DNA of 64,000 nt from Burkholderiales bacterium (lineage in GTDB: Bacteria > Pseudomonadota > Gammaproteobacteria > Burkholderiales > Burkholderiaceae_C): assembly GCA_003963005.1 (NCBI GenBank), contig RXJW01000034.1, positions 1 through 64,000 on the forward strand, read 5' to 3'. Of this stretch, positions 55,647-63,661 are shown in pieces. The first letter of the stretch is position 1. Each line of letters starts with the position of its first letter. The position numbers and the translations under genes are program-made. Under the pieces are notes generated by a model. It was not told the origin of the DNA, ran no database searches, and saw nothing but the letters and a program-made list of their open reading frames with translations.

Positions 55647-57005
55647 ATGAACAAAGCCATCACTTCCCTCGTTGGGACCCTGCTGCTCGCACTGGCCGCC
55701 CCACCGGCCACGGCCGGCAAGCTGTTCCTGTCCGGCGGCGCCTACGACGACGCCAACGTCGACCTCTTCGTCAACGGCCTGCGCAAGGCCACCGGGCGCG
55801 ATGCGAGCTTCACGCCCGTCATCACGAGCACCGCCAACTGCGGCACCAACTGGGCCACGACGGCCTGCCCGCGCATCGCCGTCGTCACCGCCGCCAAGGA
55901 CAGCTACGCGACCGGGCTGGACGCGTTCCAGAACGACATCCCGGCCACGTCCACCACGTCGCTCAAGCGCGGCTACTACAACCTCTTCCAGACCCACGGC
56001 TTCAGCCCGAAGTTCATCACCGCGCACGTCGACAACTACGGCGTGCATGCCAGCGCCAGCACGCCCGAGGGCCAGGCCAACATCGCAATCCTGAACCAGG
56101 CCGATGCGGTGTGGTTCGTCGGCGGCGACCAGGCCAAGATCATCCGCACCTTCCTGACCGACACCGGCGCCGACTCCGGCATCGCCGCGGCCCTGCGCGC
56201 CCGCTGGGCCAACGGCAGCGGCAGCATCGTCATCGCCGGTGACTCGGCGGGCAACCACGCGCTCAACGTGACGATGCACGCGGCCGGCGTGAGCTACGGC
56301 TACCTCTACTACGGTGCCGATCTGCCCAGCACGCCGGTCACCGGCTGGCAGACGCTCGGCGACACGCGCGACGGCACGACGTCGCTGCGCTACCTGGAGA
56401 ACGGCGCCACGATGAAGGCCCTGGGCTTCCTGCCCGCCGGCATCCTGAGCGACACCCACTTCGACACCCGCTCCGGCCGCCTCGGTCGCCTCGCGGCGGC
56501 GCTGCGCAGCCTCGGCGTGCAGCAGGGCTTCGGGGTGGACGAGAACACGGGCGTCGTCGTCGACACCTCGGCGCAGACCGCCACCGTCTACGGCGCCAAC
56601 AAGCTGCTGATCGTCGACACCGCGGCAGCCAGCGTGCAGACCGGCACCTACTACAAGGTCAACGGCCTGCGCGTGAGCCTGCTCACACCGGGTGACAAGT
56701 ACAACTACGCGACCAAGGTCGTCACGAGCAGCAAGAGCGCGATCGGCACGCCCTACTACAGCACCTACTACGACTCCAGCGACATCTTCTCTTCGCTGGA
56801 GACGTCCAAGTCGCTGACGCGCGTGGTCGACCAGACGCCGACGACCAACATCGGCACCGCGCCGGTGCCGGCCTACACCAGCGGCCCGACCTACCCGAGT
56901 GGCGCCCCGGTCATCAAGCTGCGCTTCACGCGCGACGCGACGACCAAGGGCTACTACAGCGGCGGCAAGTACACGGTCGACAAGGTCAAGGTCGACATCT
57001 ACTGA
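55647..57005 (+). CDS. Secreted cyanophycinase (S51, CphE-like)
   Basis: 452-residue exported peptidase of the S51 family that cuts cyanophycin to beta-Asp-Arg dipeptides. A signal peptide ends ATAG, followed by KLFLSGGAYDDANVDLF; FVGGDQAKI (157-165) is the substrate-binding GGDQ block; the nucleophile is Ser200 in IVIAGDSAGNH. The length fits extracellular CphE-type enzymes rather than the shorter cytoplasmic CphB. A Tyr/Ser/Thr-rich C-terminal region of about 100 residues (from about 350) has no assigned role. Converges on the catabolic operon with a four-base gap. Likely induced through the operator at 55518. Confidence 0.88.
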   Translation: MNKAITSLVGTLLLALAAPPATAGKLFLSGGAYDDANVDLFVNGLRKATGRDASFTPVITSTANCGTNWATTACPRIAVVTAAKDSYATGLDAFQNDIPATSTTSLKRGYYNLFQTHGFSPKFITAHVDNYGVHASASTPEGQANIAILNQADAVWFVGGDQAKIIRTFLTDTGADSGIAAALRARWANGSGSIVIAGDSAGNHALNVTMHAAGVSYGYLYYGADLPSTPVTGWQTLGDTRDGTTSLRYLENGATMKALGFLPAGILSDTHFDTRSGRLGRLAAALRSLGVQQGFGVDENTGVVVDTSAQTATVYGANKLLIVDTAAASVQTGTYYKVNGLRVSLLTPGDKYNYATKVVTSSKSAIGTPYYSTYYDSSDIFSSLETSKSLTRVVDQTPTTNIGTAPVPAYTSGPTYPSGAPVIKLRFTRDATTKGYYSGGKYTVDKVKVDIY

Positions 57006-57009
57006 TGCT

Positions 57010-57669
57010 TCAACCCGGCGGCACGGGCCAGGCGAGCACCGGGCCGCCGTCGTCGATGCGGGCATGTGCCGGCGGGTGAAAGCCCGCCGCCGTCAGCGCG
57101 GCCCGCACCGGGCTCCAGGCCGCAGGCACGTCCAGCACCCGCGCCTCGGCCTCGGCGCCCAGGAAGGACAGGTAGACCGTCTGGCGCGGCAGCAGCGCGG
57201 CCAGATGGCTGCGCCAGTCGGGCCCGAGCCGCGCCTGGGCCTCGGCCGGGTCGCCGTTGTAGAAGCGGGCGCCCAGCGCCTGCCAGAAGGGCGAGCGGCC
57301 GTCGGCGTCGCGCCAGCCAGGCAGCTCGGCGACCAGCGCGTCGCCGAAGTCGGCCGGCCGCTCGCGCAGTCGGGCCTGCGCCGCAGCGATCAGCTCGCCG
57401 AGTGCTGCGGTCAACGCCGCCCCCTCCAGCGCCGGTGCCCAGCGCCAGTCGCTCAGCTCGGCGCGGCCGGTGTGGTCATTGCCCAGCAGCAGCGTGGTCT
57501 GCACACGGAACAGGTCCAGCTCCGCCGCCGCGTGAACGACGCGGCCGAGGCGGAAGTGGTAGCGGGGCAGCTTCAGTCCCAGGCGTGGCACCAGCAGCAG
57601 CGAGGCCGCGTCGCCCGGCAGCGCCAGGCGCAGGCCGCCGGCTTCGGGCGTGATCAGAACGCGGCTCAT
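57010..57669 (-). CDS. Short arginine succinyltransferase subunit (AruG-like)
   Basis: 219-residue protein homologous to the central part of AstA/AruG. LPRYHFRLGRVVHAAAEL, LLLGNDHTGRAEL and the block DGRSPFWQALGARFYNGD match; the N-terminal GNAT half is reduced to about 35 residues and the C-terminus is shortened too. Normal subunits have about 340 residues. It follows aruF by an ATGA overlap as the last gene of the operon, the position that aruG holds in Pseudomonas. It may be a non-catalytic beta subunit. Confidence 0.72.
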   Translation of the reverse strand: MSRVLITPEAGGLRLALPGDAASLLLVPRLGLKLPRYHFRLGRVVHAAAELDLFRVQTTLLLGNDHTGRAELSDWRWAPALEGAALTAALGELIAAAQARLRERPADFGDALVAELPGWRDADGRSPFWQALGARFYNGDPAEAQARLGPDWRSHLAALLPRQTVYLSFLGAEAEARVLDVPAAWSPVRAALTAAGFHPPAHARIDDGGPVLAWPVPPG

Positions 57670-58688
57670 GCGGCCACCTCCGTTTGCAAGGGCGTGACGA
57701 CCAGTGGATCGCCCGCCCGGGCGCCCACGCGGGCCGCGGTGGCAGCATCGACGGCACGGCCCACCTCGGCCAGCACCGCACGAAAGCGCGTGCGCTCCGT
57801 GCAGGCCAGCAGCGCCCATTCGCGGGGCCCGAGGTCGGGCTCGTCCCTCACGACGACGTCGCGTGCCAGCCGCACGCTGCGCAGCGAGGCCAGGGGTGCT
57901 TCCACCGTCGGGCCGCCGTCGAAGATGTCGACATAAGTGTCGGCATCGAAGCCCTCGTCCTGCAGCACCGAGAACGGCACCTCGCCGACCGGGTGCAGCT
58001 GCCCGAGCGCCCATTGCGCAGCCTCGGGCAGCAGGGCGACGTAGATCGGCGAAGGCGGCATCAGGTCGGCGATGAAGGCCTTGCTGCGGCCGCCGACGAT
58101 GACTTCCGCCTGCGGGTAGTCCATGCCGAAGAATCGCCGGCCGACGGCGTCCCAGAAGGGGCTCTGGCCGTCGGGGTCGGTGATGCCCGGGCTTTCGGCG
58201 GCGATGCGCTCGGAGAAGCGGTTCGCATGCGCCCGGATGAACAGCAGCCGGGAGCGCGACAGCAGCTGCGCGGCCGGCCCGCGCTCGTAGGCCGGGTCCA
58301 GGTAGAACGAGGTGAGCAGCGTGGCGCCGGTCAGGTCGTGGCACAGGTGCAGCGTGTGCATGCGCTGCGACACGCCGAGCGCGGCACTCGCATGCACGAC
58401 GAACTCGTTGCGGTAGCTGTAGAAGCGGTCGAAGAAGCCGGCGCTGGCGGCGATGCCCGAGCAGCCGACGACCTGGCCGGCCTGCAGGTCCTCCAGCACG
58501 AAGAGGTAGGTCTCCTCGCCGCTGGCGTCGTCGGTGCTGGCGAAGGATTGCAGCGAGGCGGCGATGCGGGCGGCCAGCTTGGCCTCGTCGTTCGGCAGCG
58601 AACTGATGCCATCGGCGCTGGCGGCTGCCATGCGCACGAGGTCGGCCAGGTCGGCCTCGGCCACGGGACGCAGCAGCAGGTGGTTCAT
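57666..58688 (-). CDS. aruF: Arginine N-succinyltransferase, alpha-type subunit
   Basis: 340-residue enzyme of the arginine succinyltransferase (AST) pathway: succinyl-CoA plus arginine to N2-succinylarginine. Typical features are MNHLLLRPVAEADLADLVRM, FVLEDLQAGQVVGCSGI, LCHDLTGATLLTSFYLDP, the DGQSPFWDAVGRRFFGMDY block and DADTYVDIFDGGPTVEA. The HDLTG motif and length fit the AruF (alpha) branch. It is coupled by ATGA overlaps both to the upstream regulator and to the short subunit downstream. The remaining AST genes (B, C, D, E) are not in the window. Confidence 0.88.
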   Translation of the reverse strand: MNHLLLRPVAEADLADLVRMAAASADGISSLPNDEAKLAARIAASLQSFASTDDASGEETYLFVLEDLQAGQVVGCSGIAASAGFFDRFYSYRNEFVVHASAALGVSQRMHTLHLCHDLTGATLLTSFYLDPAYERGPAAQLLSRSRLLFIRAHANRFSERIAAESPGITDPDGQSPFWDAVGRRFFGMDYPQAEVIVGGRSKAFIADLMPPSPIYVALLPEAAQWALGQLHPVGEVPFSVLQDEGFDADTYVDIFDGGPTVEAPLASLRSVRLARDVVVRDEPDLGPREWALLACTERTRFRAVLAEVGRAVDAATAARVGARAGDPLVVTPLQTEVAA

Positions 58689-59680
58689 GGGGTCTCTCCC
58701 GGGGTGATGGGGGCGCGCCAGGCCAGGGCCCGGCGGCTGCGCTCGTCGCGCGGGGTGTGGCCGAAATGGCTCTTGTAGGCGTTCGAGAAATGCGGGCCTG
58801 ATGAGAAGCCGCATGACAGGCCGATCTGCAGGATGGACTGCGAGCTCTGCTGCAGCAGCCGCTGCGCGCGGGCCAGGCGCAATTCGAGGTAGTGGCGCGA
58901 GGGCAGGGAGTCCAGGTGCTGCTTGAAGAGCCGCTCCAGCTGCCGCCGCGACACGCCCACGAGCTGCGCCACCTCTTCGGTGGGCAGGGGTTCGGCGAGG
59001 TTGGCTTCCATCAGCGCCAGCGCCTCGGCCAACTTGGGGCTGCCTGCGCCGCGGCGCTCGCTGTAGCCGGCGCGCTGGCGCTCCTCGCGCGGACGCAGGC
59101 CGCTCAGGCCCAGCCATTGCGCCAGTTCCTGGCCCAGCCGCTCGCCGTGCTGGCTGGCCAGCCAGGCACCGCACAGGTCCACGCTGGCCAGGCCGCCCGC
59201 GCAGCTCAGGCGGCGGCCGTCCGGGCTGATCTCCCACAGGCCGTTGGCCCAGGCGACACCGGGGTGGGCGTCGGCCAGGGTCTCCAGCAACGGCCAGTCG
59301 GCGCAGGCGCGCTGGCCGTCGAGCAGGCCGCAGGCCGCGAGCTGGGCAGCGCCGGCGTCCAGGCCGGCAAGCACGCGGCCGTCGTCGGCCCAGCGCTTGA
59401 GCCGGGTCGCCAGCCCGGGGTCCAGGGGCGTGGTGTCGGCCGAGATCAGGAACACGGCATGCCAGTCCGCCTCGGCGGGCAGCAGGGCCGTGTCCAGCAG
59501 GGCGCCGTTGCCCGCCGCCACCGGCCCCCCCTGCAGCGACAGGCATTCGCCCCGCCACACGACCTCGTCCTGCAACTCGTTGGCGGCGGCCAGGCAGTCC
59601 AGCACGCCGGCCAGGGCGAGCATCGAGAAGCCCGGCTGGGGCAGCAGGGCGACACGGCGCGGGGGCGGTGGCGGGTTCAT
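58685..59680 (-). CDS. AraC-family regulator, ArgR/GlxA type
   Basis: 331-residue regulator: a DJ-1/PfpI-like ligand domain (RRVALLPQPGFSMLALAGVLDCLAAANEL opens it, residues 8-36; about 8-190) and a C-terminal AraC DNA-binding domain with two helix-turn-helix units (VAQLVGVSRRQLERLFKQHL and ILQIGLSCGFSSGPHFSNAY). The architecture is that of ArgR of Pseudomonas, which senses arginine and activates uptake and AST genes. Direct repeats of the ArgR pattern lie before the operon, the TonB gene and the plus-strand cyanophycinase, making this gene the likely local controller. It is 16 bases after the permease gene. Confidence 0.87.
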   Translation of the reverse strand: MNPPPPPRRVALLPQPGFSMLALAGVLDCLAAANELQDEVVWRGECLSLQGGPVAAGNGALLDTALLPAEADWHAVFLISADTTPLDPGLATRLKRWADDGRVLAGLDAGAAQLAACGLLDGQRACADWPLLETLADAHPGVAWANGLWEISPDGRRLSCAGGLASVDLCGAWLASQHGERLGQELAQWLGLSGLRPREERQRAGYSERRGAGSPKLAEALALMEANLAEPLPTEEVAQLVGVSRRQLERLFKQHLDSLPSRHYLELRLARAQRLLQQSSQSILQIGLSCGFSSGPHFSNAYKSHFGHTPRDERSRRALAWRAPITPGETP

Positions 59681-59696
59681 GCCCCGGATCGTCGCA

Positions 59697-61082
59697 CTAC
59701 CAGTGCATCAGTGCCGCCACCGCGAGCAGGGCCAGGGCCATGACGAGGTAGATCACCTGCAGCGGCAGCATCCAGCGGAACCAGGTGCCGAAGGGCACGC
59801 CCGAGAGGGCCAGCACCCCCACCGTGATGCCCGAGGTCGGGATGACCGGCGTGGTCAGCTCGCCGAACTGGAAGGCCAGCACGGCGGTCTGGCGGGTGAC
59901 GCCCACCAGGTCGGCCAGCGGCGCCATGATCGGCATCGTGAGCGCCGCCTGCCCCGTGCCGGAGTGGATGAAGAAGTTGATCACCGACTGGATCGCGAAC
60001 ATCTTCTGCGCCGCCAGCACCGGTGTGGTGGACGACACCAGCGGTGCCAGCGCGTTGAGCAGGGTGTCGATGATCTGGCCTTCGCGCATCAGGATGACGG
60101 TCGCCTTGGCCAGCGCGATCACGAGGGCGGTGCCCACCAGGTCGCGCGCGCCTTGCAGGAAGGCGGCCATGAAGTCGTCGGCCGACAGCCGGGCCACGGC
60201 ACCGACGGCCAGCGCCATGACGAGGAAGAGCGCGGCGATCTCCTCGATGTACCAGCCGTACTTCACGACGCCGCCGATCATCACCGCCAGCGTGGCCGCG
60301 AACAGCCACAGCACGACCCGATGCCGGCCCGTCATGCCGGCGAAGTTCTCGAAGCTGGCCAGATCCAGCGTCCGGCGGCGCTCCTGGTCCATCGAGAAGG
60401 TCGGGCTCAGCTCGGGCGCACGGCGGATGCGGGCGGCCCACCCCATCAGGAAGGCAATCGTGAGGCCGGTGGCGATGGCCCAGCAGATCGCGCGGTAGCC
60501 GATGCCCGAGAACAGCGGCACGCCGGCAATGCCCTGCGCCACGCCGACGTTGAACGGGTTCAGGAAGGCGGTGGCAAAGCCCACCTGCGAGCCGACGAAG
60601 GGAATGGCCACGCCGGTCAGCGTGTCCAGTCGCAGCGCCAGGGCCAGCGGGATGAAGATCAGCACGAAGGGGATGGCCTCCTCGGCCATGCCGAAGCTGG
60701 CACCGCCCAGCGAGAACAGCGTGACGAACACCGGGATCACCAGCGCCCGCACGACAGCCGACCGGCTGTGCGCGCGGGCGACCGACTTGATCATCGCGTC
60801 GATCGCCTCGGTGCGTTGCAGCACCGCAAAGGCGCCGCCCACCGTCAGCACGAAGCCGATGATGAGCGCCGCCTCGACGAAGCCCTTGATCGGCGCCGTC
60901 AGCAGGGCCACCAGCCCCTGCGGCCTGGCCTCGACGAGGTGGAAGCTCCCGGCGACGATGACCTTCTTGCCGTTGACGAGCTCGGTCTCGAAGCGCCCGC
61001 CGGGCACGATCCAGGTGGCCGCGGCGATCAGCGCCAGCAGCGCGACCAGCAGCACATAGGTGTTGGGCAGCTTCAGCTTCAT
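59697..61082 (-). CDS. YfcC-family inner-membrane permease
   Basis: 461-residue protein with about twelve helices matching the YfcC/DcuC-like carrier family. Start MKLKLPNTYVLLVALLALI; conserved loops LFSLGGASFGMAEEAIPFVLIF, the VGSQVGFATAFLNPFNVG segment and FFIHSGTGQAALTMPIMAPL (in the range 155-400) are present. Such proteins carry amino acids or small peptides. Its place between a dipeptide hydrolase and the regulator suggests uptake of beta-Asp-Arg, arginine or aspartate. ATG 61082 overlaps the stop of the hydrolase gene. Confidence 0.85.
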   Translation of the reverse strand: MKLKLPNTYVLLVALLALIAAATWIVPGGRFETELVNGKKVIVAGSFHLVEARPQGLVALLTAPIKGFVEAALIIGFVLTVGGAFAVLQRTEAIDAMIKSVARAHSRSAVVRALVIPVFVTLFSLGGASFGMAEEAIPFVLIFIPLALALRLDTLTGVAIPFVGSQVGFATAFLNPFNVGVAQGIAGVPLFSGIGYRAICWAIATGLTIAFLMGWAARIRRAPELSPTFSMDQERRRTLDLASFENFAGMTGRHRVVLWLFAATLAVMIGGVVKYGWYIEEIAALFLVMALAVGAVARLSADDFMAAFLQGARDLVGTALVIALAKATVILMREGQIIDTLLNALAPLVSSTTPVLAAQKMFAIQSVINFFIHSGTGQAALTMPIMAPLADLVGVTRQTAVLAFQFGELTTPVIPTSGITVGVLALSGVPFGTWFRWMLPLQVIYLVMALALLAVAALMHW

Positions 61083-62197
61083 GGCGACAGCAGCTTTCCG
61101 GAGCGGTAGGGCGTGCTGCCGGCGATCTTGGCCAGACGCATGCCGCGCGTGGCGAAGCGGCGGGCGCTGCGGGCGAAGCAGCGGCCCGTGGTGAGGGCAT
61201 GCAGGGGCGTGCGCGTGTCCGTCAGCGGGCACACGATCTCGGCGACCAGTTCACCGGCCTCCACCCAGTCACCCGGGGTCTTCGCGAACACCACGATGCC
61301 ACTGACCGGGGCGGTCACTGGTTCCACGCCTTCGAGCGGCGTGGCCGGGCAGCCGGCCGGTGCCGTGGGCGCGTCGCCGCTGACGTGGCCGAGCCGGCGC
61401 AGCGCGGCGAGCAGGGCGTCCGCGTCCTGCTCGGCCAGCGGCTGGCTGACCTCGGTCTCGCCCCGCAGCTCCACCGTGGCGGCCAGGCAGCCCCAGGGGT
61501 CGATCGGATAGCGCCCGTCAAAGTGCGCGGCCAGCTCCCACCACAGGCGTGACAGCGTCTCGTCGAAGGGGTCGTCGCCCGAGACCTCGCTGTACAGCAG
61601 CGCCTGGGCGCCGAGGTAGGCGGCCAGCGGGCGCAGGGCCTGCACCTGCGGCGTGCCGGTGTAGATGTGCATGACGGCCTGGTTGTCGCAGTGCAGGTCC
61701 AGCACGAGGTCGGCATCGGCGGCGAGTGTCTGCAGCAGATGCTTCAGGGCCTCCGCTTCGCTCGTCGGTTGCCAGGCGGCGAGCAGGCTGCGGGAGGCGG
61801 CGCGGATCGTGCGGGTGTTGGCCGCCACATCCGGCCCGAGGCGGCCTTCCAGCGCCGGGATGAGCGCCGGCGTCAGGTGGCGGAACTGGCGGTTGAAGTT
61901 GATGCCCGTGCCCAGGTCGAAGCGGCCGAAGGCCGTGCCCTGCACGTCCTGCGCCAGGCCGATCGGGTTGGCCATCGGCACGAGCACGATCTCGCCGGCA
62001 ATCGCACCGGCGGCCTCCAGCGCCGTCAGACGCTCGATGAGGCATTGCGCGACGAGCATCGGCGGGATCTCGTCGGCGTGCAGGGCGGCCTGCAGGTAGG
62101 CCTTGCGCCCGGAGGTGCCGGACCCGAAGTGCAGGCTGCGCACATGGCGTTGCGTGCCGGCGCTGGCCGCCGGCAGTTCATGGAGGAGGGTTCTCAT
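61079..62197 (-). CDS. CphZ-like cyanophycin dipeptide hydrolase (M14/AspA family)
   Basis: 372-residue zinc hydrolase of the succinylglutamate desuccinylase/aspartoacylase family. Visible zinc-site elements are HADEIP (His and Glu near residue 40) and DLHCDN with its His (near residue 160); ATVELRGE supplies the general base region. No signal peptide, so it should act in the cytoplasm. Enzymes of this family found next to cyanophycinase and arginine-catabolism genes have been described as CphZ, which splits beta-Asp-Arg into Asp and Arg. A plain succinylglutamate desuccinylase is the alternative, but context favours CphZ. ATGA overlaps join it to both neighbours. Confidence 0.8.
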   Translation of the reverse strand: MRTLLHELPAASAGTQRHVRSLHFGSGTSGRKAYLQAALHADEIPPMLVAQCLIERLTALEAAGAIAGEIVLVPMANPIGLAQDVQGTAFGRFDLGTGINFNRQFRHLTPALIPALEGRLGPDVAANTRTIRAASRSLLAAWQPTSEAEALKHLLQTLAADADLVLDLHCDNQAVMHIYTGTPQVQALRPLAAYLGAQALLYSEVSGDDPFDETLSRLWWELAAHFDGRYPIDPWGCLAATVELRGETEVSQPLAEQDADALLAALRRLGHVSGDAPTAPAGCPATPLEGVEPVTAPVSGIVVFAKTPGDWVEAGELVAEIVCPLTDTRTPLHALTTGRCFARSARRFATRGMRLAKIAGSTPYRSGKLLSP

Positions 62198-63411
62198 AGC
62201 GGGGACAGAAGGGGCTGCGCCAGGCGCACGGGAATGACGTCCAGCCGGACCTTGAGCAGGGTGACGTCTTCGCCCCCCTGGGCACTGCTGAACCAGGCGG
62301 CGGTGCCCGGGCCTTTGTAGAGGCGGAACTCGAAGCCCAGGTCAGGCGCCGGATCACCCGGCCGCGGCTGCATCTGGAACGCCAGGCCCCGCACTTCGGA
62401 GCGGGCGCTGTCGATCAGGAAGGCCATCGCGTTGACGATGGTCTGGTCCCCCAGGATGTCCATGAAGTACGGGTTGCCCTGGCGCCCGATTTCTTCGCTC
62501 GGCTCCTTGGGCAGCACCATGGGCTCGCGCAGCTTCACGGCCGACGGCGTGCTGACGCCGGCGCGGAAATCGTGGCGGTCGCCGCGGTCGAGGTAGCTGA
62601 GCTGGGCGCCGCGCAGGTTGAAGGCGGTCTGCTGCGGATCGCTGCTGGCCTCGGTCAGGTCGACGAGCAGCGCGCCGCGCGTGCCGATGACCTCGACCTG
62701 CGAGCCCTTGAACACGGCGGCCGAGTTCTCCTCGATGCCCAGGCCGTGCTTGAAGCCCAGCGCGCGCATCGCGGGCAGCAGGCGGCCGATGCGACCGCGC
62801 TTCAGGAAATGCTGGTCGATGAAGACCTCGGGTTCGATGAAGCCGAGGCCGCGGTCGAACTCCTGGCCCTCGCGCCACTGGCCTTTCAGGATCAGGTGAT
62901 TGCCCGGCGGGTCGCGGAACATCATGCGGCTCATGATGGCCGCGCCGGCGCTGGAGCCGGCGACGACACCGCCACGATCCACGACGCTGCGGATGGCCTT
63001 GAGCATCTCGGTGGGCTGGCCGGCGGGCTGCAGGGTGTCGACGATGTACTCCTGCGCGCCGCCGGAGAAGAACACGCCGCGCGAGCTGCGCACCTTCTCC
63101 AGCAGGACCGGGTCGCGCAGATTGGCCTGCAGATCCACGCCGGCCAGGCGCGGTGCCACGGGGATGGCCTCGGCCTGCGCGCCGCGGCGGTTGAGCGCCG
63201 ACACGATGAAGGCGGCGCTGCGCTCGGGGTTGCCGGCGGCCGTCGCGAAGACGGCGATGCGCGCACCCGCGCCACCGGCCTCGTCCACGATGCGCTGCCA
63301 GACGGCGTCGTTGTCCGCGCGCAGGGCGCCACCGATGACGATGGCCGTGCCCGCGTGGGCACTCGCGGCCCAGCACAGCGCACTCAACAGCAGGGTTTGG
63401 AGACGTCTCAT
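62194..63411 (-). CDS. Exported S51 peptidase, cyanophycinase-like
   Basis: 405-residue protein with a signal peptide (MRRLQTLLLSALCWAASAHA) and an S51 peptidase core. The nucleophile is Ser154 in VVAGSSAGAAIM. The block that reads GGDQ in cyanophycinases is FFSGGAQEY here (Asp to Ala). GLGFIEPEVFIDQHFLKRGRIG (residues about 184-205) is the conserved His/Arg region. First gene of the six-gene operon, coupled to the hydrolase by ATGA. It could be a periplasmic cyanophycinase that finishes oligomers imported through the TonB receptor, or an S51 enzyme with other specificity. Confidence 0.83.
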   Translation of the reverse strand: MRRLQTLLLSALCWAASAHAGTAIVIGGALRADNDAVWQRIVDEAGGAGARIAVFATAAGNPERSAAFIVSALNRRGAQAEAIPVAPRLAGVDLQANLRDPVLLEKVRSSRGVFFSGGAQEYIVDTLQPAGQPTEMLKAIRSVVDRGGVVAGSSAGAAIMSRMMFRDPPGNHLILKGQWREGQEFDRGLGFIEPEVFIDQHFLKRGRIGRLLPAMRALGFKHGLGIEENSAAVFKGSQVEVIGTRGALLVDLTEASSDPQQTAFNLRGAQLSYLDRGDRHDFRAGVSTPSAVKLREPMVLPKEPSEEIGRQGNPYFMDILGDQTIVNAMAFLIDSARSEVRGLAFQMQPRPGDPAPDLGFEFRLYKGPGTAAWFSSAQGGEDVTLLKVRLDVIPVRLAQPLLSPL

Positions 63412-63474
63412 GCAGCCATCTTGTCAGCGCAATCGCAGCCGAACCAGCGGGTAGAGCCTCAAAGCGGTGCGTCA

Positions 63475-63516
63475 TGCACCGGCAACGCAATTGCATGTCG
63501 CATCGGCGCAAGGGGG
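63475..63516 (+). promoter_or_regulatory. Putative ArgR-type operator, plus orientation
   Basis: Half-sites at 21-base spacing: TGCACC-N8-AA (63475-63490, weak in the first six bases) and TGTCGC-N8-AA (63496-63511, exact), each followed by five bases. It reads toward the TonB-receptor gene and lies 64 bases from the operon's first codon. The core is shared with the site at 55518. Confidence 0.6.
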
Positions 63517-63522
63517 TCGCCG

Positions 63523-63564
63523 CAGGCTTGCGGCGAAGCGACGCGCACTTGCCCAGAAGCGACC
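63523..63564 (-). promoter_or_regulatory. Putative ArgR-type operator, minus orientation
   Basis: Read on the minus strand: GGTCGC-N8-AA (63564-63549), five bases, CGTCGC-N8-AA (63543-63528), then five bases. Both half-sites match five of six plus AA, at exactly 21-base spacing. It points toward the catabolic operon, ending 111 bases ahead of its ATG at 63411. With the plus-oriented site it fills the middle of the 250-base divergent gap. Confidence 0.6.
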
Positions 63565-63661
63565 GGGGCGCCGAAACCCCATAGGCAAGTCAACGCACCC
63601 CTCCCTAACCTGAATGGCATCCGATCCCAACCGCCTTCCACTCAACAACACCGAGGCCTTC

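Noticed and set aside
57670-58344. Upstream extension of the short succinyltransferase gene on the minus strand
   Set aside because: It runs through the aruF-like gene in another frame; the ATGA overlap and homology place the start at 57669.
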